NCBI GenBank assembly: GCA_002371705.1
Contig: DFGI01000055.1
Span: 1 to 9,706 of the forward strand
Origin: Bacteroidales bacterium UBA3754
GTDB taxonomy: Bacteria > Bacteroidota > Bacteroidia > Bacteroidales > UBA1715
Direction: 5' to 3'
DNA: 9,706 bases
Positions 7,734-9,706 of this stretch are shown one piece after another; within the stretch, counting starts at the first letter, position 1; every line of letters starts with the position of its first letter. The notes below the pieces were generated by a model that saw only the letters and a list, made by a program, of their open reading frames with translations, was not told the origin of the DNA and ran no database searches. Made by a program: the position numbers and the translations under genes.

Positions 7734-8417
7734 ATGCGTATTGATATAATTACAGCCGTTCCGCAGGTGATTGAAAGTCCGTTGGAGACATCGATTCTCA
7801 AGCGCGCGAAGGAAAAAGGCATTGCTGAAATTTATGTCCACGATTTGCACGATTACTCAAGCGACCAGCGGCATCACCATATCGACGATTATCAGTTTGG
7901 CGGTGGTGCGGGAATGGTTCTGCAAATTGAGCCTATTCATAAATGTATTTCTAAATTGACGGCTGAACGTACCTACGACGAAATAATTTATATGACGCCC
8001 GATGGTGAGCAATTCACGCAACAAACGGCAAATTCACTTTCGTTGCTTAACAATATTATTATTTTGTGCGGTCACTACAAAGGCATCGACCACCGTATTC
8101 GCGAGCATTTGGTGACAAAGGAACTTTCCATTGGCGACTATGTGATTACAGGCGGAGAACTTGCCGCGGCGATTGTGACCGACAGCGTGGTGCGGATTTT
8201 GCCTGGCGCGATGGGCGACCTTGCTTCGGCTCTCGATGATTCGTTTCAGGATAATTTGCTTGCTCCGCCGATTTACACCCGTCCCGAAGTGTACAATGGC
8301 TGGAAAGTGCCTGAAATTCTACTTTCAGGAAATACAAAGGAAATTGAGAAATGGCAATTGGAACAGTCGCTCGAACGCACCCGCTTGCTTCGTCCCGACT
8401 TGTTGGACGAGGAATAA
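7734..8417 (+). CDS. trmD: tRNA (guanine-37 N1)-methyltransferase TrmD
   Basis: S-adenosylmethionine-dependent enzyme that methylates N1 of G37 next to the anticodon, which prevents +1 frameshifts. The 227 residues cover the full family length (usually 225-255). The SPOUT trefoil-knot cofactor site is visible as GHYKGIDHRI (113-122) and SIGDYVITGGELAA (132-145), with HDYSSDQRHHHIDD and FGGGAGM upstream (39-61). R154 (VVRILPGAMG) and D169 in DDSF correspond to the arginine and catalytic aspartate known from other TrmD proteins, and the YTRPEVYNGWKVPEILLSGN stretch (181-200) is characteristic. The ATG at 7734 gives the normal MRIDIIT start. It stands alone here rather than in the rpsP-rimM-trmD-rplS order common elsewhere, and is divergent from the DUF349 run. 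Downstream the sequence turns abruptly into repeats. Function is very secure. Confidence 0.97.
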   Translation: MRIDIITAVPQVIESPLETSILKRAKEKGIAEIYVHDLHDYSSDQRHHHIDDYQFGGGAGMVLQIEPIHKCISKLTAERTYDEIIYMTPDGEQFTQQTANSLSLLNNIIILCGHYKGIDHRIREHLVTKELSIGDYVITGGELAAAIVTDSVVRILPGAMGDLASALDDSFQDNLLAPPIYTRPEVYNGWKVPEILLSGNTKEIEKWQLEQSLERTRLLRPDLLDEE

Positions 8418-8436
8418 AAAGAAGATGAATTTTTAA

Positions 8437-8551
8437 ACGCCTTTCGGCTCAGTCGGAGAATCGTGCTGACAAATGTTATCGTTTGGTGCAACAAAGAATT
8501 ACGAATTTGTTCCATTTCTTTCGGCGGCGAAAGAAACGGAACCCAAAGAAA
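8437..8551. repeat. Repeat family copy 1 (diverged) with hairpin
   Basis: The first 48 bases (8437-8484) align with 8688-8735 at 43 of 48 positions, around the shared core CGGCTCAGTCGGAGAATCG. The downstream part has the same layout as the 8735-8880 repeat (an ACAAA...TTACG stretch, then a hairpin), but the sequence differs. The hairpin at 8509-8542 pairs 15 bases (GTTCCATTTCTTTCG with CGAAAGAAACGGAAC, one mismatch) around a GCGG loop. It begins 20 bases after the trmD stop. No coding region is supported here. Confidence 0.6.
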
Positions 8552-8575
8552 GGCCGCCGACGGCCCCGCTCGGCT

Positions 8576-8684
8576 AAAAATCAACGTCGTTCACTAAAGG
8601 CGTAGAAGTGCCACACTGTTTGTTATACCACCCATAGCGTACCAAGGCACCAACGCCTTTTTAACGTTCTCTCCGTTGATTTTT
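8576..8684. other. Nested inverted repeat, candidate structured RNA or terminator
   Basis: Three inverted pairs are nested: AAAAATCAACG (8576-8586) with CGTTGATTTTT (8674-8684), AAAGGCGT (8596-8603) with ACGCCTTT (8653-8660), and GTGCC (8608-8612) with GGCAC (8646-8650). All are perfect. The two inner stems stack across a small AGAA/CA internal loop and enclose a 33-base loop. On the plus strand the middle stem runs into T residues (8658-8662), so it could end trmD transcription. A palindromic mobile repeat is the main alternative. No ORF fits the segment. Confidence 0.5.
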
Positions 8685-8687
8685 TTC

Positions 8688-8734
8688 ACGCCTCTCGGCT
8701 CAGTCGGAGAATCGTGCTAACAAAGATTCTCGTT
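8688..8734. repeat. Repeat family copy 2, head segment
   Basis: Copy of 8437-8483 at an offset of 251 bases, sharing the CGGCTCAGTCGGAGAATCG core. It abuts the long direct repeat A directly, so together 8688-8880 may be one full-length unit, of which the copy at 9299 lacks this head segment. Confidence 0.6.
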
Positions 8735-8880
8735 TAATGTACAAACATTTACGGAAAAAGCAAATTCTTTTTCTGTTACTTTCTGTCTTTAGCAACAGAA
8801 AGTAACCTTGTTCTGCTGGGTTTGCTTTGTTCTGCTGGATTTGTAATCCAGCAGCTGCGAACATAAGGATTTGTAATCCG
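8735..8880. repeat. Long direct repeat, copy A
   Basis: 146 bases that recur at 9299-9444 with 142 identities and no gap (offset 564). It contains a perfect 12-base hairpin at 8775-8806 (GTTACTTTCTGT with ACAGAAAGTAAC, 8-base loop), a 19-base tandem duplication (8808-8826 and 8827-8845, built on TTGTTCTGCTGG), a perfect 10-base hairpin at 8832-8854 (CTGCTGGATT, loop TGT) and a 5-base one at 8868-8880 (GGATT, loop TGT). The loop of the first hairpin differs between copies by one base while its stem is unchanged. Confidence 0.92.
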
Positions 8881-8932
8881 ACCGAACAGAGATTAATTAT
8901 TACCTATAACAGGTATTCTAAAGGGTAGTAGA

Positions 8933-9097
8933 TTATTGTTCCTTGTTATGTTCAAGTACAAGAGAAATTGAATCTTTCATGTTTTCCATAAGTTCGTTCA
9001 ATGTCTCACCCTGGGAAATTGCAGCAGGTAATTGCACACATTGTCCGCAATACCAACCACTCTTTGCGTCTTTTTGAATAGAAATAGTGTATTCCAT
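8933..9097 (-). CDS. HicB-like antitoxin (short, orphan)
   Basis: A 54-residue protein resembling the N-terminal partial-RNase-H-like domain of HicB antitoxins: an MEYTISIQKD strand, GWYCGQCVQLPAAISQGETLNELMENMKDSISLVLE with the family's (C/P)xLPG-like turn and SQGET-x-x-EL helix start. In HicAB modules HicB neutralises the HicA mRNA interferase. Here no HicA-like gene (double-stranded-RNA-binding fold with an active histidine in a GSHxxF motif) is seen on either side, and there is no C-terminal helix-turn-helix or ribbon-helix-helix domain, so DNA-binding autoregulation is unlikely. It starts at the ATG at 9097, 11 bases after the stop of the 56-residue gene, so both are probably one transcript. 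Both genes lie between the two long direct repeats. The family call is good; whether it acts as an antitoxin is unknown. Confidence 0.78.
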   Translation of the reverse strand: MEYTISIQKDAKSGWYCGQCVQLPAAISQGETLNELMENMKDSISLVLEHNKEQ

Positions 9098-9108
9098 GTT
9101 TGGTTAGT

Positions 9109-9279
9109 TCAGGCATTTTGTTGTTTTATAAGATCCATTACTTCTTTGCTTAAACGACCTTCTCGCTTGCGAATCCGAAACAACTCGGAACGTGGCTTCA
9201 CTTCTGTTTCAAGTATATACTGTGCTTTGCTCTGTATTTGAGCCAGCGTCAAGCCCGATAGTATGATTTTATCTTCCAT
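9109..9279 (-). CDS. Unrecognised small basic protein upstream of hicB-like gene
   Basis: A 56-residue protein of unknown family. It begins MEDKIILSGLTLAQIQSKAQ, suggesting one helix, followed by a second strongly basic helix, PRSELFRIRKREGRLSKEV (residues 29-47), with five arginines and three lysines; the whole chain is about +3. No HicA GSHxxF motif and no RelE/ParE, MazF or other toxin signature is seen. It has no membrane segment. The ATG at 9279 is preceded by a possible promoter, and its stop lies 11 bases before the HicB-like gene, with the same orientation. Position and size are what a toxin partner would have, but the basic helix could equally be a nucleic-acid-binding accessory protein. 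It is probably real because the frame is intact, the gene pair is tightly spaced and the composition is protein-like. Confidence 0.6.
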   Translation of the reverse strand: MEDKIILSGLTLAQIQSKAQYILETEVKPRSELFRIRKREGRLSKEVMDLIKQQNA

Positions 9280-9297
9280 AATTGGATTTTTTCAGTG

Positions 9298-9328
9298 CTA
9301 ATGTACAAACATTTACGGAAAAAGCAAA
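9298..9328 (-). promoter_or_regulatory. Possible promoter of the two-gene cassette
   Basis: On the minus strand a TTTG (9328-9325) is followed after 19 bases by TACATTAG (9305-9298), one mismatch from the TAnnTTTG -7 box. The spacing suits the Bacteroidota primary-sigma promoter, and the box ends 18 bases before the ATG at 9279. The -33 part lies in repeat copy B and the -7 box crosses its left border, so the repeat may supply the promoter. Confidence 0.35.
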
Positions 9329-9444
9329 TTCTTTTTCTGTTACTTTCTGTCTTCAGCAACAGAAAGTAACCTTGTTCTGCAGGATTTGCTTTGTTCTGCT
9401 GGATTTGCAATCCAGCAGCTGCGAACATAAGGATTTGTAATCCG
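9299..9444. repeat. Long direct repeat, copy B
   Basis: Second copy of the 146-base repeat (142 of 146 identical to 8735-8880, no gaps). Its hairpins are at 9339-9370 (12-base perfect stem), 9396-9418 (10-base perfect stem, loop TGC instead of TGT) and 9432-9444. It lies 19 bases upstream of the 56-residue gene start. Outside 9299 and 9444 the two copies share nothing clear, so these are real borders. Confidence 0.92.
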
Positions 9445-9528
9445 CCACATAAACAACGCCCCACATTTTGGAATTGTGTTTTTTTGCTGCTTGTTGTTTT
9501 CCCGCATTGAAAATGTTGATATTCGTTG

Positions 9529-9551
9529 CGGTCGGATTACAAATCCGACCG
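9529..9551. repeat. REP-like perfect hairpin
   Basis: CGGTCGGATT (9529-9538) and AATCCGACCG (9542-9551) form a perfect 10-base stem with an ACA loop. The other strand reads GGATTTGTAATCCGACCG, which is also found in direct orientation at 8868-8885 at and just beyond the end of repeat A. It is therefore a third occurrence of the same GGATT-TGT-AATCC core, as expected of a dispersed palindromic element. Confidence 0.6.
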
Positions 9552-9706
9552 AACTAAAAATTTCAATTTTTTTTCAGCCCAAACACATAAACAAAAATAA
9601 ACTGCTAATAAAAAAGCATAAATAAAATGGTGGCTTTCTCCCTGGAACTCGCTCATAGTGCCATTCGGGTCGTATTTGGAGCCATAACCTTGTGCTGATG
9701 GTCTCA
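9552..9706. other. Edge region, possible 3' end of a minus-strand gene
   Basis: From the right edge a minus-strand frame stays open over 55 codons from 9704 to a TAA at 9537-9539 inside the REP-like hairpin. Its first part reads PSAQGYGSKYDPNGTMSEFQ, which looks protein-like, and then becomes hydrophobic (FIYAFLLAVYFCLCV). A second minus-strand frame (from 9705) is also open for about 43 codons, so the choice is not secure. It is too short to assign a family; the YDPNG resembles YD/RHS repeats only faintly. Confidence 0.2.

Noticed and set aside
8273..8584. 103-residue minus-strand ORF across the end of trmD and repeat copy 1
   Set aside because: About half of it is antisense to trmD and the rest lies in a palindromic repeat. 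The composition is serine-rich and not protein-like, so it is a chance frame.
8901..8915. Terminator after the HicB-like gene (TACCT and AGGTA with loop ATAAC)
   Set aside because: The 5-base AT-containing stem is too weak and no T-run follows it on the minus strand.
9032..9241. 69-residue plus-strand ORF
   Set aside because: It is antisense to both small minus-strand genes, and the HicB-like match on the other strand is far more convincing.
8735..9444. CRISPR array made of two repeats
   Set aside because: Repeats are far too long (146 bases) and only two in number, the space between them holds intact genes, and no cas gene is visible.
8735..9444. Classical insertion sequence with a transposase
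   Set aside because: There are direct, not terminal inverted, repeats, and no transposase gene is present between them.
9249..9464. 71-residue minus-strand ORF through repeat copy B
   Set aside because: It overlaps the start of the better-supported 56-residue gene in another frame and is made almost entirely of the repeat hairpins.

Overview
The window looks like chromosomal DNA of a Bacteroidota member, probably Bacteroidales-like. Supporting signs are AT-rich spacers, TAnnTTTG-type -7 promoter boxes, a short LVSC lipobox, the compact arginine decarboxylase form common in this phylum, and a multi-repeat DUF349 protein. The exact genus cannot be told from the sequence.

Left part (1-7602): everything reads on the minus strand. 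A six-gene, tightly packed run starts at 7602 and ends at 2254. Its order is a 604-residue DUF349 repeat protein, an unknown lipoprotein (4-base overlap), a UlaG-like metallo-beta-lactamase-fold hydrolase, a cytoplasmic TolB-like propeller protein, a YfcE-like metallophosphoesterase (1-base overlap), and a GNAT acetyltransferase. Arginine decarboxylase (speA) follows after 53 bases and ends in a hairpin-plus-T-run terminator. The ACP reductase gene fabG then has its own -7 box and runs off the left edge, lacking its last roughly 30 codons. speA serves polyamine synthesis and fabG fatty-acid elongation. The middle run mixes housekeeping hydrolases with unknown proteins, and no single pathway is evident.

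Centre (7603-8417): a short divergent spacer leads to trmD on the plus strand, the only confident plus-strand gene.

Right part (8418-9706): a repeat-rich accessory segment with no large gene. It holds a diverged repeat family (8437-8551, and from 8688 onward), a nested inverted repeat that folds into a long hairpin (8576-8684), and a 146-base direct repeat in two copies (8735-8880 and 9299-9444, 142/146 identical). Several perfect hairpins are also present, including REP-like ones around GGATT-NNN-AATCC. Between the two direct repeats lie two tiny co-oriented minus-strand genes: an unrecognised basic 56-residue protein and a 54-residue HicB-like antitoxin with no visible HicA. This cassette is the most unusual part of the window. 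The last 150 bases may hold the 3' end of another minus-strand gene, but this is uncertain.
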